A stretch of 64,000 bases of DNA from Taibaiella sp. (GCA_019638495.1 JAHBTQ010000004.1:62001-126000); one strand, 5' to 3'. Counted from the stretch's first letter, positions 1-10,258 are shown. The notes: generated from the letters alone by a model not told the origin. Numbers and translations are program-made.

Positions 1-8
1 TGTCTTTA

Positions 9-2285
9 CTAACGTAAGATCACCTGATGCGTTTCCAGGACATTGCCTGCTGCGCCCGTGAGCCTTAAAAAATAGACTCCGCGAGGCCACTGGGCCACAT
101 TTATCGAAACAGCATCAGTAGTTTTACCCTGCCAGAATTGCTGGCCGAGTGCGTTGTAAACCTCCATGGTGCCTGGCTGCGCCGCTTCGATATGCAAAAC
201 ATCCGTAGCGGGAACAGGGAATATCTTCGTAACTGCAGACACGGGAATAGCCGACACTCCTGTTGGAGAAACCGGTGCCGACGGATTATTCGTTACCCTG
301 AAGTTCACCTTGTTAACGTTGAAGAACACATTGTTCGTGCCCTTCACCTTGAACCGGGCTGCCGCAATCGTTGCTGACGGATTTGGCACCGTGATACTTG
401 CCGAGCCGGTATTGGGGAATGTGCCCACAAAATACTGGTATGCTGTGCCTCCGTTATTAGACATCCAGATATCTACGTTTGCGGTGTTTATAGGGGCCGA
501 TGCGGTATTCAGCACATCCCAGGTTACCGTTTGCGTGCTGGCACCTGCATATTCTATGCCGGCAATGTCCTGGCTGGTAACCTTGAAGCCGGCACCTGTA
601 CCGGTGGTTACAGCATTAAGTGTCACTGTCTCGTCCGGTATCGTGATGCACCCTTTGTTATTGCGGATATTCCTGTAAGTGAGCTTAAATGTAAGTGTAC
701 GAGCTACTGTAGGTGCTTTTTCATAAGCAGAGCTCAGATTGCCCGCAAGAACGCTCGATATCTTGGGAAACACACGAACATTTGATGTAGTGGGTGCTAT
801 AGACCTGAATATAGGTCCCGCAGATGTAGTAGCTGACCAGGTAGCGCCGGACGACGTTTTATCATTTTCCTCCCAGCAGTATAGCACTACTGAATCTGCT
901 GCGGAGTCTATGGCAGCAGGGGCTGTAAGCTCAAATGGTGTGAGGTAAGGAATAGACCATGAAGTAGTAGACATTGGCGTGTAGCCTACATACTTGTTGC
1001 CTGTGGCAGTGTTGGCAGAGCAATTACCGCCGCCATTGACATATGTTATTATCTGGTCCAGGCTAGCTCTGTGGAAGTAAGCGTCGCTATGACCTTGTAC
1101 ATTGTCCGGGGCACAGATACCGGCGTAAGCCATGATGGTAGAGCCGCTGCCCGGCTCATACGCTGTGGACGAAGCCCTATTGCCGCCGGCGCAACTACCG
1201 TCCGTGCTATTGTTGAAGGTGTGGTTGGCACCGTATTGGTGGCCCATTTCATGGGCTACATAGTCAATATCAAAGCCGTCGCCGGTGGGTGAAGGATTAC
1301 CTGTGGTGCCTTGTGCTTTATTGTTTGTGCATACGCAGCCGAGTGTAGCAAGTCCGCCGGAACCGGTTGTAAACACATGCCCTATGTCATAGTTCGCCGC
1401 ACCGATAACCGAATTACATGTTGTTTTGTTCTGAGACAGGCACGAATTTGAATTGCTGTTGATGGAAAAAAATGGGTCGCCACTTGATGATGTATTGATG
1501 AGTGCGTTCTCGTTAGCGACAAACACCATCGTTATAGACAGCTCACGCTGAAAAACGCCATTCACGCGGTTCATGGTAGTGGTCATCTTACTCAGCACCT
1601 GTGCTACGGTAGGTGTAGAAACCCCGGTAGCAGCAATTGCATACTGGCTGGAGCAGGAAAGCGCAAGACGATAAGTGCGCAATGAATAGCCGTTAAGTGT
1701 CTTGGCTGCGAGCCCCGGCAAACCGGACTGTGACAGGAAAGATGCCTCTCCGCCCGGGTCATCTTCGTGTATACCGCAATTCATACGGTCTTTTTCCGCA
1801 CGCGACAGATCTTTTTTATAATAGGCCAGGTAATACCCATCCCTGAAGTTGTCATAGGGATCAATGAATGCGACCTCAGCGCCGTCAAAGATCATACTGT
1901 GAAAACCGTACAAGGTAAGATCGAGCTTTCCACCTACCCGTGCATCATCCACCGCTTCGGCTGAGTAAGTGGTGATCTCCGGAAACTGAGCGGCGAGGTC
2001 CTGCGGCATCATTGGGTCGGCCCACACACGAAAATCGCGCATGGAACCGTCAGGCATTGGCAGAGAAATGATCTGGGCATACTGTGGATCTGCAGACAGG
2101 TTCTGAAGCTGGGACCTGAGTGCAAGTTCATCGAGCGTATAAACGCGATATGCGTCCGGCTTAATGAGCTGCACCTCTTTAGGCGCACGCGAAGCATCTG
2201 TTTCTCTCCATGCCTGCGACGCCATGGCAAACGCAGGAAAAATTGCAGCAAATAGCACCGCCGCAAAAACAATTGTCCTTTTCAT
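9..2285 (-). CDS. Secreted reprolysin-like metalloprotease with T9SS type A sorting domain
   Basis: 758 residues, ATG start. A hydrophobic N-terminal signal (about residues 1-22) is followed by a propeptide-like region (about 35-210), then a metzincin catalytic domain with the zinc motif HEMGHQYGANH at about 345-355 and a Met-turn STIMAY shortly after. The middle carries beta-rich segments; the last about 75 residues form a type A T9SS sorting domain (FPVPATD, WPRGVYFLRL, final basic residue). Known of the family: zinc endopeptidases, exported through the outer membrane by the T9SS and attached or released at the surface. Substrate cannot be told. It is a close paralogue of the next gene on the same strand, so a tandem duplication is likely. 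Both have their own upstream regions; a terminator separates them. Confidence 0.9.
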   Translation of the reverse strand: MKRTIVFAAVLFAAIFPAFAMASQAWRETDASRAPKEVQLIKPDAYRVYTLDELALRSQLQNLSADPQYAQIISLPMPDGSMRDFRVWADPMMPQDLAAQFPEITTYSAEAVDDARVGGKLDLTLYGFHSMIFDGAEVAFIDPYDNFRDGYYLAYYKKDLSRAEKDRMNCGIHEDDPGGEASFLSQSGLPGLAAKTLNGYSLRTYRLALSCSSQYAIAATGVSTPTVAQVLSKMTTTMNRVNGVFQRELSITMVFVANENALINTSSSGDPFFSINSNSNSCLSQNKTTCNSVIGAANYDIGHVFTTGSGGLATLGCVCTNNKAQGTTGNPSPTGDGFDIDYVAHEMGHQYGANHTFNNSTDGSCAGGNRASSTAYEPGSGSTIMAYAGICAPDNVQGHSDAYFHRASLDQIITYVNGGGNCSANTATGNKYVGYTPMSTTSWSIPYLTPFELTAPAAIDSAADSVVLYCWEENDKTSSGATWSATTSAGPIFRSIAPTTSNVRVFPKISSVLAGNLSSAYEKAPTVARTLTFKLTYRNIRNNKGCITIPDETVTLNAVTTGTGAGFKVTSQDIAGIEYAGASTQTVTWDVLNTASAPINTANVDIWMSNNGGTAYQYFVGTFPNTGSASITVPNPSATIAAARFKVKGTNNVFFNVNKVNFRVTNNPSAPVSPTGVSAIPVSAVTKIFPVPATDVLHIEAAQPGTMEVYNALGQQFWQGKTTDAVSINVAQWPRGVYFLRLTGAAGNVLETHQVILR

Positions 2286-2446
2286 TTTTATTTGATCAAA
2301 TTAGCAATATGTGCGCCAAGGGGGTGCGCACGTGGTTTATAAAGTTAGGGGTTTAGCCCTTACGTACCCGTTTTGATTAGGTCAGCCCTTTGTCATTAGG
2401 GGTAAACGAATTAGAATCCGGGACGAATTGACAATAAATGAAAAGC
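2286..2446. other. Upstream region of the first protease with small dyad symmetries
   Basis: No gene here. Read on the minus strand this is the leader of the protease at 9-2285. A perfect 10-bp palindrome TTTGATCAAA lies at 2291-2300, 5 bp before the start codon, and a 6-bp stem (GTGCGC/GCGCAC, 2311-2331) lies just above it. Either could be a regulatory site or mRNA hairpin; the sequence alone does not decide. Confidence 0.3.
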
Positions 2447-2475
2447 AAAAAGCGTGCCGTAAAGACACGCTTTTT
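2447..2475 (-). terminator. Intrinsic terminator after second metalloprotease
   Basis: A 10-bp perfect stem (AAAAAGCGTG / CACGCTTTTT) with a 9-nt loop sits 24 bp past the stop codon of the 2499-4826 gene. Because A and T tracts flank the stem it can work on both strands. Confidence 0.75.
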
Positions 2476-2498
2476 GAATTATCTGTGTTTTAGAGTTT

Positions 2499-4826
2499 CT
2501 ATTGCAGTACCACTGTACGCGCCACATCATCACCATTGGTCAATGAGCGGAGACGAACGATGTAAATGCCTCGCGGCCAGCTTTCCACCGATATTTCTTT
2601 TGCCGAAGTGACATCGCCCGACCACATTACCTGCCCGGCAGCATTTATAACCTGGCCGGCGACGGCGATTTCAGAATTAATATGGATGACGTCATGAGCA
2701 GGCACCGGATAAACCTTCACCAATTGGCCCAGCGCAACGTGCGTATTTGCAGGATCTGTAACGTTTGATACCGGAGTGGTGCTCACTGTGACATTCTTGC
2801 CATTGATGTTGAAGAACACATTGTTCTCGGCCTTCACCTTGAAGCGCACCTGGGTGCTGGTAGTGGTGAGCGTAGGCAATGTAACGGATGCCGAACCCGA
2901 GTTGGGGAACGTGCCGAGGTAATAACCCCAGGTAGCGCCCGCATCGGTTGACATGTAGATCTTCACGTTAGTAGCGCTAATCGGCGCTACATCAGTACCC
3001 GCTACATCCCAGGTAATGGTTTGTGTGGAGCCATGGTTGTAGGCTGTACCCAGCACGTTCTGGCTTGTCACTTTGAAACCGCCATAGTTATTGGTTGCAC
3101 CGGTACTGATGGCATCGATATGTATCGTATCGTCAGGGAACACAAAACAACCATAGCCATCCTTGATGTTCCGCACCGTGAGCTTAAAAGTAAGGTACCG
3201 TGCAGTATCGGGTGCCTTTTCACCCAGTGCACCACTTACCGTCACTGCTGTGAGATTGCCCGAAAGAATCATGCTAAGCTTAGGGAAGGTGCGTACAGTA
3301 TCATAGTTCTTAGGATTGTATGAGCGGAAGATAGGGCCCTTGAGGTACGTATCCTTAATGCGCTTACCGAAATCGCCTTTGTTCCATTGGTCCCAGCAAT
3401 AAGATACTGAGGTGTCAGCTACAGAGTCCACGGCAGTAGGAGCAATGAGCTCAAAGGGTGTCTTGTAAGGTATCTTGTACGATGCAGAAAATGCAGGCAG
3501 GTAAACGAGCTTGTTGCCGGTCGTTGTCTTTACAGCACATACATTTTCAGAACCTGCAAGCTTGCCCTGTATTTGCACCAGGCTGGACGCATGGAAGTAG
3601 GCATCGCTGTGCGCCTGTATGTTGTCCGGAGTGCAGATGCCGGCATAGGCAAGTATCGTGGAGCCGCTGGATGGCTCATAAGCATAGTTTGATGATGCAT
3701 TGCCGCCACAGCTACCGTCTGAATTATTGTTGAACGTGTGATTTGAACCAAACTCATGTCCCATTTCGTGTGCCACGTAGTCAATGTCAAAGCCATCACC
3801 CACAGGGCTCGGCAACCCGGTAACGCTGCGCGCCTTTTGCGAGTTGTTGCAAACAATGCCAAGGCCGGAAATGCCCCCGCCGCCTGTAGTAAATACATGG
3901 CCGAGGTCATAGTTGGCAGAGCCTATACGGTTGGTGCATTGCGTCTGGTTGATGCCCAGGCAGGTAGAGCCGCTGCTGTTGGCGGCATCGAATGGGTCCG
4001 TACCGTTTATGCTGCCTGTGGTGGTAGGCCAGATGAGCGTATCTTCATTTGCCACGAAATTCATCTGCACGGCAAACTCGCGATTGTACACACCGTTTAC
4101 CCTGTTCATAGACACCGTCATCTTGCTGAGCACGGCAGCAATGGTAGGGGTGGAAACGCCGGTAGCTGCCTGTGCATATTGATGAGAGCATGAAAGCGCC
4201 AAGCGATAAGTGCGTAGTGTATGGCCATTGAAAGTCTTCTGAGCCGGAGCGGCTTCGCCATCTGTTGACGGCATCAAAGACACTGCCTCCCCACCCGGCA
4301 GGTCGGCCGGGTCCTTGAATTCGCAATGCATACGATCATTGAACGCCCGTTGTTCATCGCGCTTATAATGTACCATATACAGGCCGTCCTGATAATTATC
4401 GTACGGGTCTACGAAGCTTGTATTCTCCCCATCGAACACCATGGCACTGAATCCATACAATGTGTATTCGAGCTTAGCGGTTACCATAGGGTCGTTGACC
4501 GCGGCTCCTGTAAAGGTTTTTATCTGTGGATATTTTGCAGCAAGCTGCTGCGGCATCATAGGGGTTTCCCAAACCCTGAAGTCGCGAAACGAGCCATCGG
4601 GCATAGGCAACGAAATAACAGATGCTTCTGCAGGGTCCTGAGAGGCATTCCAGAGGGTCATCTTCAGTGATGCCTCATCCAGCCTGTAGGCAACAAAGCT
4701 TTTAGGATGTTGCCATTGAAGGTTTACAGGTAGCGTAGCCTTGTTGGCAGGACTCCACAGGCTACCGGCAAAACCGGCAAATCCCATAACCATCAACGCC
4801 AGCGAAAAAGAAAACTTATGTGCCAT
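2499..4826 (-). CDS. Secreted reprolysin-like metalloprotease paralogue with T9SS type A sorting domain
   Basis: 775 residues with the same plan as its neighbour: N-terminal signal, propeptide-like region, metzincin domain with HEMGHEFGSNH at about 353-363, and a type A T9SS sorting domain at the end (VYPVPAHD, SWPRGIYIVRL). The cysteine pattern and most strands match the 9-2285 protein, so this is a duplicated pair. One oddity: the Met-turn reads STILAY, with Leu in place of the Met that defines metzincins (codon CTT, around 3650), while the paralogue keeps Met. The zinc ligands are intact, so activity is still plausible. Transcribed towards its paralogue but with its own terminator. Confidence 0.9.
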   Translation of the reverse strand: MAHKFSFSLALMVMGFAGFAGSLWSPANKATLPVNLQWQHPKSFVAYRLDEASLKMTLWNASQDPAEASVISLPMPDGSFRDFRVWETPMMPQQLAAKYPQIKTFTGAAVNDPMVTAKLEYTLYGFSAMVFDGENTSFVDPYDNYQDGLYMVHYKRDEQRAFNDRMHCEFKDPADLPGGEAVSLMPSTDGEAAPAQKTFNGHTLRTYRLALSCSHQYAQAATGVSTPTIAAVLSKMTVSMNRVNGVYNREFAVQMNFVANEDTLIWPTTTGSINGTDPFDAANSSGSTCLGINQTQCTNRIGSANYDLGHVFTTGGGGISGLGIVCNNSQKARSVTGLPSPVGDGFDIDYVAHEMGHEFGSNHTFNNNSDGSCGGNASSNYAYEPSSGSTILAYAGICTPDNIQAHSDAYFHASSLVQIQGKLAGSENVCAVKTTTGNKLVYLPAFSASYKIPYKTPFELIAPTAVDSVADTSVSYCWDQWNKGDFGKRIKDTYLKGPIFRSYNPKNYDTVRTFPKLSMILSGNLTAVTVSGALGEKAPDTARYLTFKLTVRNIKDGYGCFVFPDDTIHIDAISTGATNNYGGFKVTSQNVLGTAYNHGSTQTITWDVAGTDVAPISATNVKIYMSTDAGATWGYYLGTFPNSGSASVTLPTLTTTSTQVRFKVKAENNVFFNINGKNVTVSTTPVSNVTDPANTHVALGQLVKVYPVPAHDVIHINSEIAVAGQVINAAGQVMWSGDVTSAKEISVESWPRGIYIVRLRSLTNGDDVARTVVLQ

Positions 4827-4971
4827 TATACACTATTTATTAACCGTAAATTGTTGATAAAATGAAAAATACAACTGATAGTAATTTTTAACGGAAGCAA
4901 TTTAGGAAACATCCGGCATAAAAAACAAGTCAAATACCATTGATTACCAAGGCAGTATAATGCCATATCCT

Positions 4972-4979
4972 TAATTTTG
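4972..4979 (+). promoter_or_regulatory. Probable -7 promoter element of tsaE
   Basis: TAATTTTG matches the Bacteroidota -7 consensus TAnnTTTG exactly. It ends 9 bp before the ATG at 4989, leaving almost no 5' leader. No well-spaced -33 TTG is visible. Confidence 0.5.
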
Positions 4980-4988
4980 AACCGCAGA

Positions 4989-5432
4989 ATGACAGAAATT
5001 TCTTTTTCGCTTCAGGATATCGAAGGTGCCGCAGCAAAATTTGTTGAGATGGCCCAAAAACATCACATGGTGACGCTTCAGGGCACTATGGGTGCCGGGA
5101 AAACAACCTTTGTGAGCGCCATTTGCCGCGAGATGGGTGTTTCAGACGCGGTTAGCAGCCCCACCTTTGCCCTTGTGAATGAATACCATTATTCAAAAAA
5201 CGGCACTGCCGGAAAGATCTTCCATATAGACCTTTATCGGGTAAAAGATGAAGAAGAAGCCGTGCACGCGGGAATGGAAGACTGTTTCCTACAGGCCAAA
5301 AGAGGAGAGGCTTATTGCTTTGTGGAGTGGCCCGAACGCGCGCCCAACCTGCTAAGAATGCCCAAACTTGAAGTATCCATAGAGATTACAGGGGAATCAG
5401 AAAGAACTATCTCCCTTAAGCCGGTATCCTGA
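4989..5432 (+). CDS. tsaE: tRNA threonylcarbamoyladenosine biosynthesis ATPase TsaE
   Basis: 147 residues from the ATG at 4989. An in-frame TTG at 4977 would add four residues but overlaps the -7 element, so ATG is preferred. Walker A GTMGAGKTT at residues 32-40, then the family blocks SSPTFALVNEY, HIDLYR and FVEWPERAP. TsaE is the ATPase that works with TsaB and TsaD to make N6-threonylcarbamoyl-adenosine at position 37 of ANN-decoding tRNAs, in the cytoplasm. Length is normal for the family. It is convergent with the TamB-like gene, the two stop codons being 2 bp apart with no terminator between them. Confidence 0.95.
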   Translation: MTEISFSLQDIEGAAAKFVEMAQKHHMVTLQGTMGAGKTTFVSAICREMGVSDAVSSPTFALVNEYHYSKNGTAGKIFHIDLYRVKDEEEAVHAGMEDCFLQAKRGEAYCFVEWPERAPNLLRMPKLEVSIEITGESERTISLKPVS

Positions 5433-5434
5433 TA

Positions 5435-8400
5435 CTAGTCCTGATTTCTCTTCAGTGCCGCAGAATCCAGCGCCTTCTCCATCCTGTCGAGCTGAAGCTG
5501 TTTCTGACGCAATGCATACTTGTTTCCCCTGAAGAACTCCCATACGTTGTCAAACGATTTGCGCCAGCCCAGACCCACACCACTGCGCTGCACGTTGCGG
5601 TTCAGCGTCACGTCATAGTCGCTGGTATGGAACACGTTCAGGCGTACATTGCTATTCTCCTTCACCTGGTATTGCACCCTGAAGTCTCCGGCAAAGTTGA
5701 AGTTGCTGGCCGCGTTTGTTGTTGTGGGCCTGCCCCAGTCTGAAGTACTACCTACCGACACCATGAGACGGTCGTTGAGGTAGTTCTTCGACACACCCAG
5801 CTTCAACTGATTACGATTTACAGCGCCTGTAGCACTCTGGTCACCATAGTTGTAGTTGGTATATTTCAGGGACACGTTCAGGTTCCTGTCCCCTATCAGC
5901 TTGTTGACAATATTTGTGAGCGTAGTCGATGCTGTTGACGACAGCATCTGGCTCACGTTATTCGTGATAGCTCCGGATACTGCACTCTGCCCCAGACCCT
6001 CCGGAGGTATGAAGGTACCAACCAGCAGCAGCGAAGCCACCTGGTCAAACTTCTGACGATCGTCCCTGTTGATAAGTGTAAGCTTACGATAGGCTATGCT
6101 CGCCTGCCCGTGTTTGTTTTCCAGGTCCAGGTCAAATGTAAGTTGGGGAGTGTACACGGGGCCACGCATGTGCAGTATCACATTCACATTTTGCGGCGTT
6201 TGCGCATCTATGGCCTGGTTAGGGTCGCTGGCGAGGGACGACTTCTCCGAAGCCGTGAGAAGGTCATAGAGTCTTGCCCGCACTGAATAGACCGCATCAA
6301 CAGCGAGATTGGTCTGTGCAAATGGCCCATTGAAACTGATGGTACTCCCGGGCGTAAGCCTGAACATTCGATGTATGAGCACCTGGCGAAAGGTAATAGA
6401 ATAGGTTCCCTGTGTAATGGTGTAAAGCCCGGCGATGCTCATATCCCTGTTGGGAGGGAGATCTACCTGCACATTCCCGTTTCCGGTAGCAATGATCTCG
6501 TCACCGGTAGACGCGTCCATTACGATATGCACTTCTGCAAGTTCGTTCATATTCGCATCGAGGTTTATGGTGATCCGGTCTTTATGCTTTGAGGACTTTT
6601 TATCCTGGTCAGTTCCGTACGTCTTGAATGTGACATAGCTGTAGCCACCGGTATACCCGCCTGAGGTAGCAGGGATATACAACGTTGATTTTGCGGCCGG
6701 GCGTCCATTGTGCAGGTTGATGCGTACGTCATTGAACGGCCCACGCACAGTAATCGAATCCATGGCAGCAAACATCCTGCCATAGAAAAGCTCATTGTCC
6801 TTGCTGCCCAGGTTCATCACCTCGAATTTGCGCGTTGATATCCCGAGGCGCATCCGCATATTGTCAAAGAGATCGTGCGAGAAATAGCCCGTAAGCAGAG
6901 CCGTATTCTTGTACTCGTCCAGCAGCTGCGTGCGGCCGAAGTCTATGCGGTTGGTACTGATGCCTATAACCGCTTTGGGTATAGTGTAGCTGCAGCCCAT
7001 ATAGTCCATTTTCAGAGCTCCGTCAGTAAGTTCAACCGACCCACCGATCACGGGCTTTTCAGTGGTGCCTGTGACATTAACAGTGCCATTTACATTTCCT
7101 GCCACATTGCTGAAAAGACCTGTCAAAAATGGCGATGCCCAACTAACGCGGGCATTTTTAAAAATAACCGACCCATCCATGGCCGCCCCTGACTTCCTGT
7201 CGAAAGAAAGTGAACCTAAAGCGGAAACTGCGGCATCGTCCCTATGAATACCAGTCTGCGGCGCTACCATCAGCAACTGCCTTGCTGCATCGTAAGTGCC
7301 TGCCAGCACTACATCGCCAATCATTTCATCGCCCAGCTTAAAGTCTTTTATGCCCACCTCAGCCCGGAACATAGGACCGTTAAAGAGGTTCTCCGCCGTA
7401 GCATATCCGCTTACGCGTCCGTCAGGAGCCAGGGAAGATGCATTTGCGATGCTGCCTAACCAGGCAACATCAATGTTGGACATGTCTGCCCGCAGGCGTC
7501 CCTGGGGCGAAGTAGAGACAGTCAATTTCTGTGCACCGGACGTAATCTTAACCCCCTTAACAGAGAGGTACTTATCGCTGTATATCACAGAGCTACCTCC
7601 TTCAATGTCCCATTTCACCTTACGCATGAAGAACTGCGAAGCAGCTACGTTTAGCCTTAGTGTATCGCTGTATGCAACGATCCCGCCATTTAACGTGATG
7701 GACCCTTCTTTATCGGGCGAAACTGTGGCCAGTTCAAAAGTGACAGAATCATTTCCGAGTGTGGCAGTGAGGCTCATACTGCCATTAAGGATGCTATCCC
7801 CCAGCGCCACATCGCCAATAGTTGTATTGATACCAATGACTTCCAGGTCACCCTCACCGAGGATAGAAACATTCCGGAAGTGCACATTACCAATTCGGCC
7901 GTAAGGTATCGTTGTATTAAGGTGCAGCGTCTTGTCGGATGTGTTGAGCCGTCCCGAAACCGTAGCATTGTCAAACCCACGAAGCATAGGCACAGCTACC
8001 GCCAGTATACTATCGACGGAGAAGGTAGTGATCTTAAAATTGATGTCCTGATCGCGGGGAAACGTAAGTGGCGGCTTTATGTAATTGGGAATGTATTTTG
8101 CGAGGTAATACTGTACAGATACCGGCAATTGTGTGAGCCTGTAATCGCCGGTAACAGTTGCATTGAAGGCATCGCTGTTGACGGTGATATTTCTATTGGC
8201 TGTATCGCCGGTAGACGTCACATATACATGGTCAAGATTCAGCCGTCGTCCGTTGCGCGCCACGTCCAGGTTAGAAAGTTTTGCATAACCGGTAAATTCA
8301 TCAATCGCACTCCCTGTCCAGTCAAGGTCAAAATCTGATGAGACGGTAAACTGGTCTTCTGTCAGTAGCAGGGCTTTGAAGTCGATCTTGTCCACGTGCG

Positions 8401-10195
8401 CTTTTGCATTGATCTTTAATTGAGCACCTGCATAGTCTACCATGCCGTTAAAACGTAAGGCAAGGTTTGGGTCATCGGCAATAAGCTCTCCGGTAAACTG
8501 CTTTTTAGCCAGCACACCATGTGTAGTAAGGTTTGTATAGTTGTAACCATTGACACCCAGTTGCGACATGGTTCCATCAAGCCGCAGACGCAGGTTTTCC
8601 GGGTTAAATGAATAGCCCGAAACGGTCTCATTCAACGTAATATTGCCCAGCATAGGCTGTTTTATGAGCCGCCCAAGTTGTAATTGTTCACTGGTGATGG
8701 TACCGGCATAGGAGGCGCTATCGCTATTGAATCCCGGAATCTTCATTGCCATGTCGGTAGATATCGTGCCCATATTACAAGCTGCAATGCCCGACACCCT
8801 GAAATCCTCGATGTATCCGGCATAGCTACCTGTAAAATAAAGCCGTGTGAGGCTATCAATTGCGATATTAGGGCTACCACGGAATGAGGGCGCATAATGC
8901 AGAATACCATTCCCGGTTGTAAGCACCTGTCCATCGGTAAATGTGATATAGGTGGTGTAAATATCAGGCAGCCCCGCCATGGTAAGGTCTCCTTTCAGCG
9001 CTATGTTGCCATCTGACAGCGACAGGTCCTTTGCAGAGAGGTTTGTAACAGTGCCTTTTCCCTTTCCGCTGACCGAAACCCTCATTTCAGGAAAGACTTT
9101 CATCTCTTCTGCGAAATATTCAAGGTCGCGCTTGTCTACTATTGAATTGCGCAGATTGGCAACCATGGTCACACTATCCAGGTAATGATTGAAATCGGGG
9201 AAGTGACGGTAGTGCATAGCATAATAGTCTCGTATTATGCTATTGTTGGTTTCCATGTACAGGTCTTCGCATATAGAGGCTATTGGCGAAACGGTAGCCC
9301 TGCACTTCATACGCTTTATTGCGAGGCCGCTCCTGTCCTCAGCCCTGAGCATATCGATGTTTCCCCGGATGGTGTCGCCCACGATATGCGCATCTGAAAT
9401 TGAGACATTTATGTCCTGAATGTCCAGATGACTCTCATCAAAATGACCTTCCTGAGGTATCCTATCATCGCTTTTCAACCTGAATCCGCAATCGCGCAGG
9501 GTAACCTCTTTCACATTCACCCGCCACATACCCTTATTAAATGGGGTCACATCAAACGTATCAAGGTACTTCGGGCGCAGATGGCGTGGGCGGCCTCCCT
9601 TATACTCATTCAATGCCACCTGCGACTTGCTTATCTCGATGAACTTTACGTTAATCGTCTTATTCTTAAAATTAAGCCCGTCTGAATTGATAGAAGCATT
9701 ACCAATATCATAGTACATGTCCTCACCTATCCATCGGTCGTCCATATGGAAGCGGACGTTTTCGAGCTTCACTTTTTCAAGGTCAAATTCAAAGGGCTTG
9801 CTTTGTTTGTTGTCCTTTGTTTGCGGAGTGCTGAAGGCATCAGCTATGAAATCGTAGTTCCAGTCTTTAGAATCAGCATCGCGGTACAGGTGGGCGAATG
9901 CATCCTTCAGACCTACAAAGTGAAGTACGGGTTTCTCTTTGAAGATAAACCAGTCGGTGATCCGGACATTGATCTCCCCGGCATATAGTATAGTATCCTT
10001 CTTTTTATCTTCAATATATACCCCCTGCACCAAAAGGCTGTTCAGGAAGCCGACCTTCAGGTTGGCTACACTCACTTTAGTTTCCAGTCTGTCTGACAGC
10101 ACCTTGGCTGCCCTGCGGGCCAGCCAGGTCTGCACCGGAGAATAGTTTACGAGTGCCGCCGCTGCCATCAAAAGCACCACCAGCACCGCAAGCAC
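5435..10195 (-). CDS. tamB: TamB-like translocation and assembly module protein (DUF490 family)
   Basis: At least 1586 residues. An N-terminal membrane anchor (residues about 1-17, VLLMAAAAL core) is followed by a very long series of repeated beta strands, as in AsmA/TamB bridge proteins, and a C-terminal DUF490 domain in about the last 450 residues. Family role: an inner-membrane-anchored protein spanning the periplasm, involved in outer-membrane protein insertion or lipid transport to the outer membrane. The first standard start codon is GTG at 10195, but the frame stays open upstream to 10234 and there encodes a basic stretch (KRFLKISGY) directly before the hydrophobic core. That is the expected n-region of a membrane anchor, so the real start is probably a rarer codon upstream. 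No ATG is available there. Confidence 0.85.
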   Translation of the reverse strand: MLAVLVVLLMAAAALVNYSPVQTWLARRAAKVLSDRLETKVSVANLKVGFLNSLLVQGVYIEDKKKDTILYAGEINVRITDWFIFKEKPVLHFVGLKDAFAHLYRDADSKDWNYDFIADAFSTPQTKDNKQSKPFEFDLEKVKLENVRFHMDDRWIGEDMYYDIGNASINSDGLNFKNKTINVKFIEISKSQVALNEYKGGRPRHLRPKYLDTFDVTPFNKGMWRVNVKEVTLRDCGFRLKSDDRIPQEGHFDESHLDIQDINVSISDAHIVGDTIRGNIDMLRAEDRSGLAIKRMKCRATVSPIASICEDLYMETNNSIIRDYYAMHYRHFPDFNHYLDSVTMVANLRNSIVDKRDLEYFAEEMKVFPEMRVSVSGKGKGTVTNLSAKDLSLSDGNIALKGDLTMAGLPDIYTTYITFTDGQVLTTGNGILHYAPSFRGSPNIAIDSLTRLYFTGSYAGYIEDFRVSGIAACNMGTISTDMAMKIPGFNSDSASYAGTITSEQLQLGRLIKQPMLGNITLNETVSGYSFNPENLRLRLDGTMSQLGVNGYNYTNLTTHGVLAKKQFTGELIADDPNLALRFNGMVDYAGAQLKINAKAHVDKIDFKALLLTEDQFTVSSDFDLDWTGSAIDEFTGYAKLSNLDVARNGRRLNLDHVYVTSTGDTANRNITVNSDAFNATVTGDYRLTQLPVSVQYYLAKYIPNYIKPPLTFPRDQDINFKITTFSVDSILAVAVPMLRGFDNATVSGRLNTSDKTLHLNTTIPYGRIGNVHFRNVSILGEGDLEVIGINTTIGDVALGDSILNGSMSLTATLGNDSVTFELATVSPDKEGSITLNGGIVAYSDTLRLNVAASQFFMRKVKWDIEGGSSVIYSDKYLSVKGVKITSGAQKLTVSTSPQGRLRADMSNIDVAWLGSIANASSLAPDGRVSGYATAENLFNGPMFRAEVGIKDFKLGDEMIGDVVLAGTYDAARQLLMVAPQTGIHRDDAAVSALGSLSFDRKSGAAMDGSVIFKNARVSWASPFLTGLFSNVAGNVNGTVNVTGTTEKPVIGGSVELTDGALKMDYMGCSYTIPKAVIGISTNRIDFGRTQLLDEYKNTALLTGYFSHDLFDNMRMRLGISTRKFEVMNLGSKDNELFYGRMFAAMDSITVRGPFNDVRINLHNGRPAAKSTLYIPATSGGYTGGYSYVTFKTYGTDQDKKSSKHKDRITINLDANMNELAEVHIVMDASTGDEIIATGNGNVQVDLPPNRDMSIAGLYTITQGTYSITFRQVLIHRMFRLTPGSTISFNGPFAQTNLAVDAVYSVRARLYDLLTASEKSSLASDPNQAIDAQTPQNVNVILHMRGPVYTPQLTFDLDLENKHGQASIAYRKLTLINRDDRQKFDQVASLLLVGTFIPPEGLGQSAVSGAITNNVSQMLSSTASTTLTNIVNKLIGDRNLNVSLKYTNYNYGDQSATGAVNRNQLKLGVSKNYLNDRLMVSVGSTSDWGRPTTTNAASNFNFAGDFRVQYQVKENSNVRLNVFHTSDYDVTLNRNVQRSGVGLGWRKSFDNVWEFFRGNKYALRQKQLQLDRMEKALDSAALKRNQD

Positions 10196-10250
10196 ATAGC
10201 CCGATATTTTCAGGAAACGTTTCAGGAGTGTTTCTTACAATAAATGCAGA

Positions 10251-10258
10251 CAAAAATA
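10251..10258 (-). promoter_or_regulatory. Probable -7 promoter element of the TamB-like gene
   Basis: On the minus strand this reads TATTTTTG, an exact TAnnTTTG match, 17-56 bp upstream of the possible start codons. It supports a start within 10195-10234. Confidence 0.45.
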
